From Fratercula arctica (Eukaryota > Chordata > Aves > Charadriiformes > Alcidae): a DNA stretch of 64,000 nucleotides. Positions 1-11,330 of this stretch are shown here, piece after piece; position 1 is the stretch's first letter, and the number at the start of each line of letters is the position of its first letter. The stretch is from NCBI GenBank assembly GCA_947846985.1, contig CANTUZ010000001.1, forward strand, positions 5,315,504 through 5,379,503, in the 5' to 3' direction. The notes below the pieces were generated by a model. The model did no database searches, was not told the origin of the DNA, and saw nothing but the letters and a program-made list of their open reading frames with translations. A program made the position numbers and the translations under genes.

Positions 1-2075
1 CAGACTTACACATGCTCCATAGTCTCAGGCTGTAAAAGCAGAACACCCAGTTCCTGCAGCAAACACCAGCACACACAGGACCCACCTGGGAAGGTGTCCA
101 GCATGTGCATTGCAAATCCAACGTGTTCAGTAAACATTAGGCTTATTGTATGTTTTCTTTACAGCTATGCACAGACATTCATGCCTGGACAATGGCAGGA
201 AGAAACAGTGCAGCTTAATTTCTGCTTTCCTTTATGATCCAAATAAAACTAAGCCACTGACTGATTTCCACGTGGCCCTTAAAGCTGATGACTAATGTCT
301 GGAGGAATAGCTCAGGGACTCAAGCGCTGCAAACTCTGGGAGTTTGGCCTTAGTCAGGGTATGTGTGATCCAGATCTGCAGAAACATCTCTGGAGTGTCC
401 AACTACCAGGGTAGACTGAATCCACCATCTCTGCTAGGACACACAGGTGGGAATGGGAATGACCATTCATCAGTGATTATAGAGCAAAAAGCTCCCCACA
501 ATAGTAACAAACACGGATAGTTGTTCTATGGCAGATGCCTGAGCTGAAAGGGGAGTGCTTAGAATCTAAATTACTGAAAAACAGGTTAGAGGAATCACTC
601 CGAAGCTCTATAACTGCACTGGAATTAAGTTATATACTTAAATTTTGCATGTGTAATAAATTGGCAATATAGAATGCACAGGCTTTCACCTCTGGGTCAC
701 TGGCTTACTGCTCCATTATTTTTAATGCACAAACAGGAAAACATTATGTAGTCCTCACTTAGAGTGCATTTATGTCTCAACAACACTCTGAAAGTATGTC
801 CAAAACCATTTTTTCAGCTCATTAGAATAACTGCAGGAGGGAACCATGGTAGTCTGGGGTTTGTAAGGCGATGTGGAGGTCAAATCCATCCCAGGATCAC
901 TATAACCAGAAGTTTTTATTATCTGCTTCCCACTCTCTGCTGTCTACAATATGGATTGATGGTCTCCACAAGCCCAAGTGGTTACATACATCTATCATAT
1001 GTCCCTCACATGGGAAGTAGGTAAAAGAAAGCATAAAGATCATTTGTTTGTCCAGAAAAAAATAGCATCCTGTATCTTTGAGCACAAGAGTCAAGCCTTT
1101 AGTCCAGATGATGGCCTTTTGGCCCCCCCAGACAATGGAAGAGACCTTTATTGACTGCTTCTTTCACTCTTACCCCATCTCCAAGCTCCTGGATACAAGC
1201 ACATTTAAGAATAACAACTCAACTCAAAGGCCAGAAGGAGCTTGTGGAAGTGTATGGACACACAATGAGCTTTTCACTGTCTGCGTAACGTTGCCGCTTC
1301 TCCTTTGCCCCTCCACACCAGGCTCTGCTTCCGAGGAAATTTAACAGCAACGTGGGAGGGACAGGAGCTTGAACCCTGGGGGATAAAAGCAGTGATGACA
1401 GCAGCGAGAGCTCAGCGCCAAGATATAGAACTGCCTCATTTCGTGCAGTGTTGGTAAAGATAAAGAGATGTGGCAGAGGCAGTGGGACAGCTCTTCTCAT
1501 CCACCATTGCGGGAAACAAGAAAGCAGGCTCCGTCAGCCCACACCACTTGCTGTCAGCCTCAGCTTCTCTTTCATGAAAAAGGTCATCGAATCTGCTGTA
1601 TCATCTCTAGCAACAGGAAAGAGACACAAGGACCAGAATTAGAAATGTTCCTCTCCCTTTCCCAGACTTCCCCGTCTACAAAAGATAGGCTAAAAGGAAA
1701 TTTGAGTCATGACCTTCTTGCTTAGTGAAAGACCCCTGGCATCAGCTGAGAGAGGCAGCTTTGCTCTTTTCAAGGGTGACTAGCACCCAAAACAAGTGCT
1801 TGTGATAGTCAAACCAGAAATGAAGAGATAAATCCACATGGAGTCCCCTCCTGCCGCCGATGGGCAGCACAGCGCGCACAGACAGCCCTGGGTCAAGCTG
1901 ATAATAGCCTGCTCCTGTTCGCAGACAAAGGAAAACGAGTCTCAAATTACCAGACCTGTCCCTGGGTTTTGATACTATCGGGCACACTGCTGCTATCCAG
2001 CCTCAAAGTCATAACAGGGGCAAGCAGTGTGGCACCAAGGGGGGACAACGCGGTTCGTAAGAGCACGTGCAGACC
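1..2075. other. Unique noncoding stretch, no gene seen
   Basis: Only short open frames of under 95 codons occur here, overlapping on both strands without protein features I recognise. I see no repeat family, RNA gene or promoter signature. The 1219-1500 and 1448-1725 frames overlap in conflicting directions, as chance frames do. The stretch is compatible with intron or intergenic DNA. Confidence 0.6.
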
Positions 2076-2095
2076 AAAAAAAAAAAAAAAAAAAA
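2076..2095. repeat. Poly(A) tract, 20 bases
   Basis: An uninterrupted run of 20 A is followed by a GAAAGAAAAG purine stretch. It could be a simple repeat or the remnant of a retroposed tail. No retrocopy body is recognisable immediately upstream. Confidence 0.9.
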
Positions 2096-2565
2096 GAAAG
2101 AAAAGCACATCTTTTCTTATATCCACCACCCAGCTTATTTAGTATCATGATCCTTATTTTCTTATGGTATCAAATCACACGGGGCCCAAAATATGCCTCA
2201 AGTTAATAAATGGTGAAGTCAGACACAAAAGCTACAACTATTCCACTAAATTAAACAGGGATGGGGCTTGGGTTTGAGAACTTGAGCATGACTGCCCACA
2301 TTGTTTAATTTCAGCACCCTCTCTGGTTTGGGTTTGGCCCACAATAACAAGCAATCTCCTAGACAAAGCCCAGACATATTTGAGGGGATAAATGAACCAG
2401 GCAAATAAAGACAGTGATAATGTAAGGAGATGACAAAACGCATAGCAGACCTACGGTGAGCCTGACTTCACTTTCTCATAACCAGCTAACTACCTTGATC
2501 CTTGTTCCTTCCAAACCTCTTTTTCTAAATGACACTGTTGAAACATTAAAGGATCACAGAGCAAA
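2096..2565. other. Noncoding stretch, nothing recognised
   Basis: This is AT-rich unique sequence with short frames only. No repeat family or regulatory signature was recognised. Confidence 0.55.
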
Positions 2566-2795
2566 GGACAGTGAACCAGAACCCACAATATTAATTATGG
2601 CTCTGACACCGGTTACTGAGGAGACCTTGGCAAATCACAACCTTTCAATGTCTGCTAAGTTGGAAGACGAGTATAGCAAATCCTTACCACATGTCAGGAA
2701 GGAGAGACTTAATTAATTAATGCTCAGAAAGTGCTTTGGAGATTAAGTGTGCAACTCTAGATGTCATGAGAGCTAAATATTGTTACTGAACTCAG
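2566..2795 (+). repeat. Ancient MIR/CORE-SINE-like relic
   Basis: The order of landmarks follows the 3' half of MIR-type SINEs as I know them. A 'ggctctgacac..ggttactg' segment at about 2599 is followed by 'accttggcaaatcac' (compare MIR 'accttgggcaagtcac'). Next come a decayed 'tcaatgtctgctaagtt' (compare 'tctgtgcctcagttt'), then 'gacttaattaattaatg', 'aaagtgctttggagat' and 'gagctaaatattgtta', which resemble the L2-like tail of such elements. Many substitutions indicate great age. The 86-codon open frame at 2456-2716 overlaps this relic and is probably a by-product. The family name is inferred from memory of consensus landmarks, not from an alignment. Confidence 0.55.
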
Positions 2796-3399
2796 ATTCC
2801 TACATAAGGGCAGAGGCTCCCAGAAAGAGACGCATCAATGGTGGGAAGCAAAGAATGCTCTTATAGAAAAATACTCAATGTAACTCATTCTGAAGGTCTT
2901 TCCCAACAGCCATGTGATTGTTCTCCTCCAGGTACAGGGTTAAAAGCCTTTCTGCTAAAGCCCAGGATGGTATCAGGGTTTAGGGATATGATTTGAGTTG
3001 CAATCTTCTCCAAAACAGCTCTCATTGTTAGTAGGAGTGTGTGTGTAGTTAACTGATCCATTAGGTGTACGCATCACTATGCAGGGTTAGGGTGTTCTAT
3101 CTCTGTATCCTCTGAAGAGCAGTCTTTGGTAGACAGCTAAAGAAACACTGTAAAATATGGCCAAATAGACACAAGCTCTGGTCACTCTTGCTTTTCTATA
3201 TGGTACAGTCAGAAGACTGGGAGTTCAGCTCAAATGCGATGGAAGCTGGGCCATAAAGGAGGGAATAAGGGAGGGTCCAAAGGGATGCTCTGGTCAAGCT
3301 AATTTGAATTTTGCCATAGACTGGCAAGAATACACAAAATTGCTATAAACTGGTACTCATGGATTTTAAAGGACCTTCACGATCACCATTCTGCATTCC
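2796..3399. other. Noncoding stretch, nothing recognised
   Basis: No open frame above 60 codons, no repeat family and no regulatory signature were recognised. Confidence 0.55.
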
Positions 3400-4625
3400 T
3401 GCATAACTGCTTTGAACTAGATCCTGTCTTTTAAGAAGATGTCCTATCTTGATTTTAAAACCCCCAGTTATTTGCAGGATTAAATAAAACCCTTGAAAAA
3501 TTGATGCCTAATTTCAAGGATGAGGTCTAGGTTCAGGCTGCATCTAGATCTTCTCAGCATTTTTCAACAGATTGAAGAACGATTTGCAATGTTTATTTTC
3601 TTCAAAAGTATATGAAAGGACCTAATCAAGTCTCTTTCTACTCCTTTAACTCAAGCCATATTTATGGGGTTCTGAAATTTTCCATTATGTGCATGTTTCT
3701 TAATTGCTTAATCATTCTTGGGAACTTTGCCTGAATCATCCCCAGTTTTTTAACATCCCTGTCGATACCACATGCAATATTCTGATAGCAGTGTCATCGG
3801 CACAAAACACAAAGGTGATACAGCTAGTTTAACTCAAGATCATCCAAAAGCTACGTTACTTATTTTTGGCACTAATGTTCAGGGAGTGATAAACCAGGAC
3901 CCCTCAAACATATCTCTGAATCACTGCCTCTGAAAATAGAATCAATCTGTGGCCTTTGTTCCTACACATTTGACTTTACTTTTGTCTCATACCCTGCTAT
4001 CAAGCAGTCCAGATTGTTCTGTATCAGTGATCAGTCCTATTCATGATTTATCACTCCCTCAAACTGTGAAATCTGAAAACTTTATCAGTAATGAGTACAT
4101 CTTCTTCCATGTTCTTCCTAGAAATATCAAACAGCTGAGGCTCAGCAAATCACATGTGCTTGGCCCACTTAGAAACAGCCCTGCTTGATGTTCGCACCCG
4201 CAAACACATTTTAAGACCTAATATTCAGCCAGGTTTTACCCTTTTAATAAGTTCTGGTTTAAGCTTGTATCATTCTGGTTTCTTAATCAACATGTCATGC
4301 AGCACAAAGTCAAGCCTTGCAGAACTCTAAGTCTATTACATCAAAACTATTACCTTTCTCTACCAAACTTGTAATCTCATAAAAAAGACATCAGGATGAT
4401 TTGACAAGATATATAGTTTTTTTCAGAAAACTACATTGATTGTCATTAATTACATTACCCTCCTGTACGTCTTTACTATTTGAGCCCTGCATCAGCCATT
4501 CCATTATTTTGCCTGGGATCAATGTCAATCTGACAAGACTATAATTACCTGGATTGTTCCATTTACCCTTTTAAAACATTGGTACAATGTTAGGTTTCTT
4601 TAAGCTTTGTTAAGGATTGAGGATT
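3400..4625 (-). mobile_element. Ancient CR1-type LINE fragment, RT region to 3' part
   Basis: Read on the minus strand, this is a decayed non-LTR retrotransposon of the CR1 group. Between about 4555 and 4499 the translation gives NPGNYSLVRLTLIPGKIME, matching the conserved CR1 reverse-transcriptase block usually read as NYRPVSLTS(V/I)PGK(V/I)ME. Further downstream, 4369 to 4313 reads SLVEKGNSFDVIDLEFCKA, corresponding to the family block (V)DVIYLDFSKAF. In-frame stop codons lie between and after these blocks, so the copy is dead. The lower-coordinate portion, about 3420-4250, keeps the order of nucleotide landmarks that I associate with turtle and crocodilian CR1 families. Examples are 'cagattgttctgtatcagtga' near 4010 and 'aaactttatcagtaatga' near 4075. 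The 79-codon open frame at 3949-4188 is a shadow of this element. Boundaries are approximate to about 50 bases. Confidence 0.85.
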
Positions 4626-6671
4626 TCAGGGGAGTTTTCACATCACCCCTGCCCATTTTGACATCTCAAGGCCGTGGCAGAGACTGATATCTCTATGGAC
4701 GAAGCTCCCATTACAATAATTAGTACTTCAGATCTTCCGTGCTTGCAAAGACTAAAAGGTCAACGTTACTCCTCAAAACTCCAGCCTAAGAAAGTCTGTA
4801 TGAGGAGGAGTGTAGGAGCACGAGGAGATGTGAAATCTCATGCACTGAGAATGATGTTGATCTGATACCACCACACATGCTCCCATCACTGTGTCCCTGC
4901 AGGCATCCATGGCTCACTGTGTGGTCCTCTCCCACACTCCCTGGCTCCACACATTCCTGGCTGGGCCATGAGCCATGACCTAGCCGTGTGTGAAGTCACT
5001 AGTGAAGAGAAGCCTTGAGCCCTGCTCTGTCTTGCCTCTGAAGAAGGCCAGTCAAACCATAACTGGTTAAGTCAAGCTCCAGCATGGGAGATGTTAGCTG
5101 GAGGGAAGGCCGGCCTGAGGTAGCACAGAGAAGGGCCAATTCAACATATTTCTCAGACCGCTCTGCTAGACGACCTTCTAAGAAGCCCTGTGAGCAACAT
5201 TCAAAATTGAATTTGCAGTGAAGAATTGAGGGTTTTTTGTTTATCTTTTCTGTCTCTCCAAAGGGACTAAGATTCTTCTAGAAACACAAGGCTGAGGTGC
5301 AGACGACTATGTCCCTGTTGGGAGGAACCAGCCTTGGCCACAAAGGAGAGGTTTCCCTGAAGCAGTGTTACCAAATTGAGCTGTATCAGGTTCAGTTTTA
5401 AGATTGTGGCCAAGTTCACGCTTGATGGAAACAGGCACTACTGCAACACCTCGGTTTACCCAACGCTCACGTCAGCATCTCTCCCGTTCAATGCACTGAC
5501 CTGGAGGAGGGCAACTGCGCGGCATCTCTCTGGCACACAGCAGCTCGCTCAGTCACAGTCGCATAAAGCAGTGTTCCCGAGACACGAAAGTCAAGATGCT
5601 TCCTTAAAACCCGCAGAAACAGGTCCTTTTTCGCAGCTCTTGTAGCTGGAGGTTTTGCAGCACATCAGCTGTGCTCCCTAGGAGAGCAGAGATTATGTCT
5701 GGCCATGAAATCTGCGCTAGGGTGTAACCAAGGTCTCAGCCTTCCACATCAGTTATTTTTATTCTCCTCTAGTATTAGCGTAAACTTTGAAATATCTTCT
5801 TTGTTCATATCTGTTCTATGCACAGTGTTTATTTCAGTGGTCAATTCCAGCACTACTTATTTAAAAAAAATACTTGATTAACCTATTAGTAACCTATCAG
5901 ACTGTATAAAGCTACAAAAGAACGGGTCATCAGCCACAAATTCATAGACATTACATACATCCATATATAAAATAATTTCCTAGACCAAGACAGCAATTCA
6001 GAGAGCTGTATTTGGCTCATGATATGCAGTTTCAAGCGAGTATAGTCTGAAGTGAGGATTCATTCATGCTACTCACTGTGGTGCTCCCTATATCAGCGCG
6101 TCCATCCTGCAGCACGCTCAGAGAAACAAAGCGCCGTGATAAATATTATCCAACCCGCCAAAATGTGGGGAAAAAAATGTGTTTTCTTGTGAATAAAATG
6201 TATCTTGAAAGTACTCCATCTACTTGATGATGTAGAAAACAAAGACAAGTAGGAATAAAAACAAGGGGAAAGCATGTCCTGCGTACGATTAAATATGGCC
6301 ATACTGCATATAATTTAATTAAGACACTTTAATGTGCTCCTGTGTTCTTGTTGCCTAGTACCTGCACTCAGGCAGTGGTTAATTAAACATGCAGCTTAGC
6401 AATGGTGACTGCATCGCACATTTCACAATGCCTTGTATTGAAATTTTATTTGTGACTCAAACTGAAAAAAATTATTTGTTCAGTTTTCTCATCTCGTGTA
6501 AGTGTGAAGAACTATAATCAATCCAAGAAGGTGCAATGTTTATGATTTTTAATACTGGTTAAGACCAAGAAGAAATACGCGTATGCAGAAAATATAAGAT
6601 GGCTCTTTGGGGATCAACCGTGTAGGGAGGGAACAGACTCTGGTATTATATCTCATTTTTGTATATAATAT
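4626..6671. other. Unique noncoding stretch with a small CpG cluster
   Basis: Open frames are all under 90 codons and unconvincing. About 5405-5590 contains an unusual local density of CpG dinucleotides (for example in tgcgcggc, gctcgctc and gtcgcat). Another small group lies at 6095-6140. Around 6310-6420 there are several TTAAT/AATTAA motifs of the homeodomain type. There is no TATA-box, initiator or exon structure I can defend. Confidence 0.5.
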
Positions 6672-6692
6672 AAAATAAATAAATAAATAAAG
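6672..6692. repeat. (AAAT)n microsatellite
   Basis: About five tandem AAAT units occur at the end of an AT-rich stretch. Confidence 0.85.
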
Positions 6693-6733
6693 AATGTTGA
6701 AATATGTCTATGTTAGAAATGAAACATCCCCCT

Positions 6734-6772
6734 CATAATTCATAAATTATGAATTCATAAATTATCATAAAT
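6734..6772. repeat. AT-rich palindromic repeat
   Basis: AATTCATAA and TTATGAATT form a 9-base inverted repeat around a single base (6737-6755). The CATAAATTAT motif is then repeated immediately downstream, giving overlapping palindromes. It is a simple low-complexity structure capable of cruciform formation. Confidence 0.7.
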
Positions 6773-8225
6773 ACTTCTTTTCTTTGTCTCCTGAGGACGT
6801 TTTAAATACTGTTTGGATTATCTGCTGTTTGGTGGGTTTTTTTGGTTTTATTTTTGTTTTGCATAGGGATGGCACATGCCACCTGGAATAACCGAATACA
6901 TGTAGCTGAGTTCACAATGTGAATAAGACCCATCAGATCTGGCAGATCCAGAAGCTCCCAATTTTCCTCTTTGCATCTGCCCCATGAACAAAAAGACAGA
7001 TTCAGGCCAGGTGTGTGTGAATAAGTGGACTTCAATGTTCTATAGCTAGCTTACCCCAGTGCTGAGCTTGTCATCACACCCTGCACACCTACACCTAGCA
7101 GCATCTTCACAAGCTTGTGTATAAAGCCCTCTAGGACACTTATTGACACAGTGTCATCAAGAAGACTCTTTGGAATGCTTCTCATTATAATGTAGAGAAA
7201 GATTATTGTGAAATTATTCACTTTGTCAGTACATTAAGTGGCCACATATTCAATCGCAGGCAATTAACTGCCCAACACAGTCAATTATCTAATAATAAAA
7301 CTGGACCCTTCAAGTCTTCCAACTAAATTAAAGGGTCTCCTGCAGAAGAAACAGAGTGGCCATAAAACTCTCTGCGACTTAACACTGTTAGAGGAGTCTA
7401 AACATTTCCTGAGTCCATTTGGAATATAGATTTTTTATTTTCTTCCCAAATGACCACAGGAAACAGGTTATATCATTTTAATTATTGCTGATGCTGCTCA
7501 GAGGTTCTGAGGGCAAGCCAATAATTCCGAAAACAGGTCCCTTCTAACACGCAGTTCCTCCTCAGCAGACCTTCTACTCCCACGCTTAAACTCTCCATCC
7601 ACCTTATAAGCCGCCTTTTTTAAGGAAGCCTTGAATATTGTGCCTAAAACACTTCAATTGTCCCCCTTCTCCCCTCTCTGTTAGTCCTCCCCCCGTTGTT
7701 AACTACAAAGTCCAGATTGTGAGACTCGCAGGCTAATGGAATGTCTAATGCAGAGCAGCTGTACATTTTTAATGCAAAAGGGGAAAAATAAAGGCAGCAT
7801 ATGGTTTTATGTAATCTTCCTATGAATTTTTAACTGAGCGTCCTAATTCATGTTGGACAGAAAGAGCTTTTTTACTGGTCCTTTGTGGTTAGAGCCTGCT
7901 AGCATGAAGCGTGCAGTACTTTAAAGCCACAGTGAGTGCAGGTGAGATTGCTCTGCAGTAGATGCTGGTACGGATGGCACTTGGTTTGTATTGATGACTT
8001 TAAACATCACAATTCAGTGGCTGGAAAAAGAAAGGGATGGATGAGCAGGATGGATGAGTCAGTCTCCTCTGGACATGCCTGCTGCTGAGGGTTCTGTGCA
8101 GTCCTGTGTAAGCATCATAAGAATAGAAAGCAGCACAACAGCATCCCGCACTTCTTTTCTTGTAAAGTGCTCACAAAGTCCAAAAAGAAAGAAAGAATGA
8201 AAAAAACCCAAAACTCTCCGGGCAT
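6773..8225. other. Noncoding stretch, possible conserved regulatory DNA
   Basis: No gene is visible. Two sub-blocks, about 7180-7320 and 7440-7870, are AT-rich, free of recognisable repeats and rich in TAAT-type motifs (for example 'attttaattattgctgatgc', 'caggcaattaactgccc'). That texture is common in vertebrate conserved noncoding elements, but conservation itself cannot be seen in one sequence. Confidence 0.25.
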
Positions 8226-8277
8226 TTGTTTTGCTTTGTTTTGGTTTGTTGTTTTTTGTTTTGTTTTGTTTTGTTTT
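8226..8277. repeat. (GTTTT)n microsatellite
   Basis: An imperfect tandem array of GTTTT and related G/T units. Confidence 0.9.
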
Positions 8278-8639
8278 CTACAAGTCCATCTTTGAGGATG
8301 ATATATGTTAACTCTGCTCCCTGACCTATCATATGTCAATATGCAGGGCACCAGGAGGTTTAAATTCCTTCAGTCCTAAGTGACATTAATTTTATGCCTA
8401 CATGTCTAGTTCCAGTAGCCTAGATACACATTATATATTGCATGGTGAGTAACGAATGCTTGCACAGGAGAAGATCTTCCTGGGACCCTGCTGGTGGATT
8501 GAGCTCTGTGGTTGGCTCTTGGTCTCTGTCCAAACAGCAGTAGGGATGAGAACCTAGGCCCAGCTAAGGAAGATGTTGACATATTCAAGATGTCCTCCTA
8601 AACAGCTGACCCCCAAATACCATCTGACCATCTTCTGGT
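8278..8639. other. Noncoding stretch, nothing recognised
   Basis: Short chance open frames only. No repeat family was recognised. Confidence 0.5.
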
Positions 8640-9122
8640 ATATGAGTAAACTGGGTGGTAGACAAATCTCAACATGGGAGCAGGTTTGAAAAACCCCTTG
8701 CTCAGTTTTGAGCCCTCTACTTCAGAGAAGGTGTGGATCAACTGTAAAGATTCCAGAAGATCGCATTTTGAGTAAAGACTCAGAAAACTGCCAGAAGAAG
8801 TGAATGCATTGTAACTGTGGTGAAATGCATACAAACCTGCCACAAAGAGGAAAAGAGTAATTTCTCTTTCATATCCACTGAGGCTAGGAGAATAGGTAAC
8901 TACTTTAAAATAAATCAAGGAAAATTCAGATGTGACGTTAAGAGGAACTTTCTAAGGGTAAGGAAAACACTGAGATAGATGGTGTAGGGAGGCTGTGAAG
9001 TCTCCATCAAAGGAAGTCTTCAAAACAAATTATGGCAACATGCACCAGAAATGACAGAGATACAGCTGATCCTGCCTTGGGGTCTTTTGACTCCCTTCCA
9101 GGCTTATGATCCCATGATGCCT
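8640..9122 (+). mobile_element. Old CR1-type LINE 3' end
   Basis: The plus strand follows the 3' part of an old CR1-type LINE. 'ctcagttttgagccc..acttcagagaaggtgtggatcaactg' near 8700-8740 corresponds to the coding end (family text 'cagttttgggctcc..cttcagaaagatgtggacaaattg'). 'gaggaactttctaagggtaag' near 8942 matches the family's 'aggaaaaacttcctaactgtcag'. 'ggaggctgtgaagtctccatca' near 8988 matches 'gaggttgtggaatctccatca'. The tail 'gatcctgccttgggg..cccttccaggc' near 9070-9105 matches the usual terminal segment, with part deleted. It is heavily diverged and noncoding. The minus-strand 106-codon frame at 8598-8918 is a shadow. Confidence 0.7.
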
Positions 9123-9444
9123 TTATTATTAACTGCCAGCATGGATGTGCCCTCTGTAGCCTCAGAGGTGACCAATTTGGATTCCTCTGTTACTTAGCTA
9201 CCACCCTTTAAATGTCCCCACATTAAACTGATCTCTCACATGCATCCATTTTCTTTGCTTTCAACTTCCTTCCTTCCCTAGCTTGTTGCTCACTCATTTT
9301 TTCTAATGCTACATTTAAGAACTCCCAGCTTCCCCTTTTTTCCTCGCCAAAGTGGCTGCCCTCCCTCTCTAACATGTCAGCTCCACTCTTCATATTCAGC
9401 TTTTTCAGCAATCAGTGGAACTCAAAAGTGTTTTAGGAAGGAGG
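9123..9444. other. Noncoding stretch, nothing recognised
   Basis: Unique sequence with short overlapping frames on both strands. No signature was recognised. Confidence 0.5.
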
Positions 9445-9540
9445 CCATTTTACAGATGAAGAAACTGAATCAGAGAGAAGGAAGTAACTTTCTAAATAGC
9501 CAGCAAAGAAGCTTGGCTGCCTTGCCAGTTTGAAATCCAG
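9445..9540 (-). repeat. MIR-like SINE relic
   Basis: 'ccattttacagatgaagaaactgaatcagagag' at about 9445, followed by 'aagtaactttct', is the reverse complement of the best conserved MIR segment ('ctctgtgcctcagtttcctcatctgtaaaatgg', preceded by 'aagttacttaacc'). Its 3' neighbour 'cagtttgaaatcc' agrees with the reverse complement of the tRNA-derived B-box region. Homology is by recalled consensus. Confidence 0.65.
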
Positions 9541-11189
9541 CAGGCAACACTCCTTCGTTGTTATCCATTTAGGATGACTTGCTGTAATTTTCTTCTCAGA
9601 CAAAGGGACAGGAGAGCTGAGAAGACAGGGTGAGAAAACCTAAAGAGGAGATGAAGAGACCATTTGTGGTGGTGTTGCCATCCAATAGGGTTGACACATT
9701 CTGTAATCTCAATTATGGGCCAAACAAATGCCATCTTTTCTTACACAACACGGTCTTCCTAAGTCCATACGTCTTCATGTGTCATTAGCAGTTTCATTAA
9801 AAAGGGAAAAAATAAAACCAAAGAAAAAGTGTCAATTTTTCCCCCTGGATCTTAACAATTTGTTCCAGAATTAGTGCGTGTTTTCAAGCTAGTTTCTTGT
9901 GACTAGAAAATCTGAGAACCTTTTCCTTTTTAAATGAAGGGTGTCTAATTATCTGGCTCCAAGACTTGAAGAATCCCAAATATGATTGGACTTGCAATAA
10001 GATTGCTAGCATTTTCAACACTGAAACCATTCCTCTGAAAAGAGCATGATGTCACATTTCCACCCTCAAATGCTCCTACTTCATAATTAGTCTTTGTCTT
10101 GTATCACACTTATGATGTAAATGCCTTTGGAAAAAACAATAACATTAGAGAGATTTGGTCCTAATTTTCATCCAAACATGGGTTATCTGGAGCTCCCTGA
10201 ATCACATGTGGAGAGGTCTCCTGAGAGATCTGCAGCACCGTGCTTTATACCCCAAGATTTTCTCCCTCATGGGGCTTTATTTGCTTTTATTATTAGGATG
10301 AATCATAATCAAATATCAAGGTCTACACATGGGTGCTTAAATTATAAATGCATATAAGGATGCAGCCCCATGCGAATGTGCATGAAGAGAAAGATAACCA
10401 TTCCTGACTCGGTTTTAAGAGCCGGAGTGCACTGCAAAGACGTTGCTGCTCTTACCAATATCTTGTCATGGGACCGACTATGGACTCAGTTGTTCTTTCC
10501 TACAGTGGTGTAAGTCTGGCACTAATGGAGTAAAGTAAAATAATTCTGAAGTTATTCTGCACTTACAGGAGAAAGACATTTGCCATATAGTCACGGGTCT
10601 CATTCAGCCAGAGGGTGTCAAGAATTTACAGAGACAAGAAGCAAAAGGAAGCGATTAATAGGCAGGCTGCAGTGCTTGGAAGCAATCATCATGGTTGTTC
10701 AGAGAAAGAAATATATAACAATCCGGTATGACTGATCCAAAGACAGTCCTAAGACTTATCCATAGGCAGATAAAAACAACCAGAACACTTCCTTTCTTGA
10801 CTTACATACTTAGTAATGCTTTCTTTATCTCTGACTTTGAGGTCCTACGAACAAGCCGTAATAAAACTCACATTTTTTAGGGCTTTTATTTTAAAGAGAG
10901 TAAAGATCTGATAGATTCTGTCCTCCCTTTATAAGGAAAATGAAGACTTCTCTTTCCTGGCCAACGTAGGCACTAAGAGAAAAGAATTCAATCTCGAATA
11001 TCATGCAAACTCATGCACTCATTCACCATTACAAATTCAACACTTTGCCTACTATAAATGCAGTGATATAAAAAAACCCCACCCCAGATATTCTATGAAA
11101 AGGGGCAGAGCTTTATTTCTCCTCCCAAACCACCTCTACATGGTCCAAAACTATATTTCAGGTACTGGAGGACAAAGCTGTATGCTGAG
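9541..11189. other. Noncoding stretch with one short imperfect palindrome
   Basis: No gene is visible. At 10501-10568, 'cagtggtgtaagtctgg' and 'ctgcacttacaggag' form an imperfect inverted arrangement resembling short ancient amniote repeats built around 'ggtgtaaatc..gatttacacc'. The rest shows nothing I recognise. Confidence 0.4.
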
Positions 11190-11330
11190 CTCAGCTGTGC
11201 ATCCTCTGCCACTCACTTACTTTTCTACTTATTTTACCTTAACATCACCTCCTTCCCCTCATACGAAATGGACTACTATTCCCTATTTATATATAAAGCA
11301 CTTTGAGACCCTTTACTTAGATATGGTCCG
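11190..11330 (+). repeat. Possible CORE-SINE/L2-like tail relic
   Basis: 'cctctgccactcacttac' near 11203 and 'tatataaagcactttgagaccct' near 11290 occur in the order and spacing expected for the 3' half of ancient MIR/CORE-SINE elements ('tctgccacttac..' then 'aaagcgctttgagatcct'). The middle is too decayed to align by eye. Confidence 0.4.

Noticed and set aside
3949..4188. 79-codon plus-strand frame
   Set aside because: It lies on the antisense strand of the ancient CR1 reverse-transcriptase relic.
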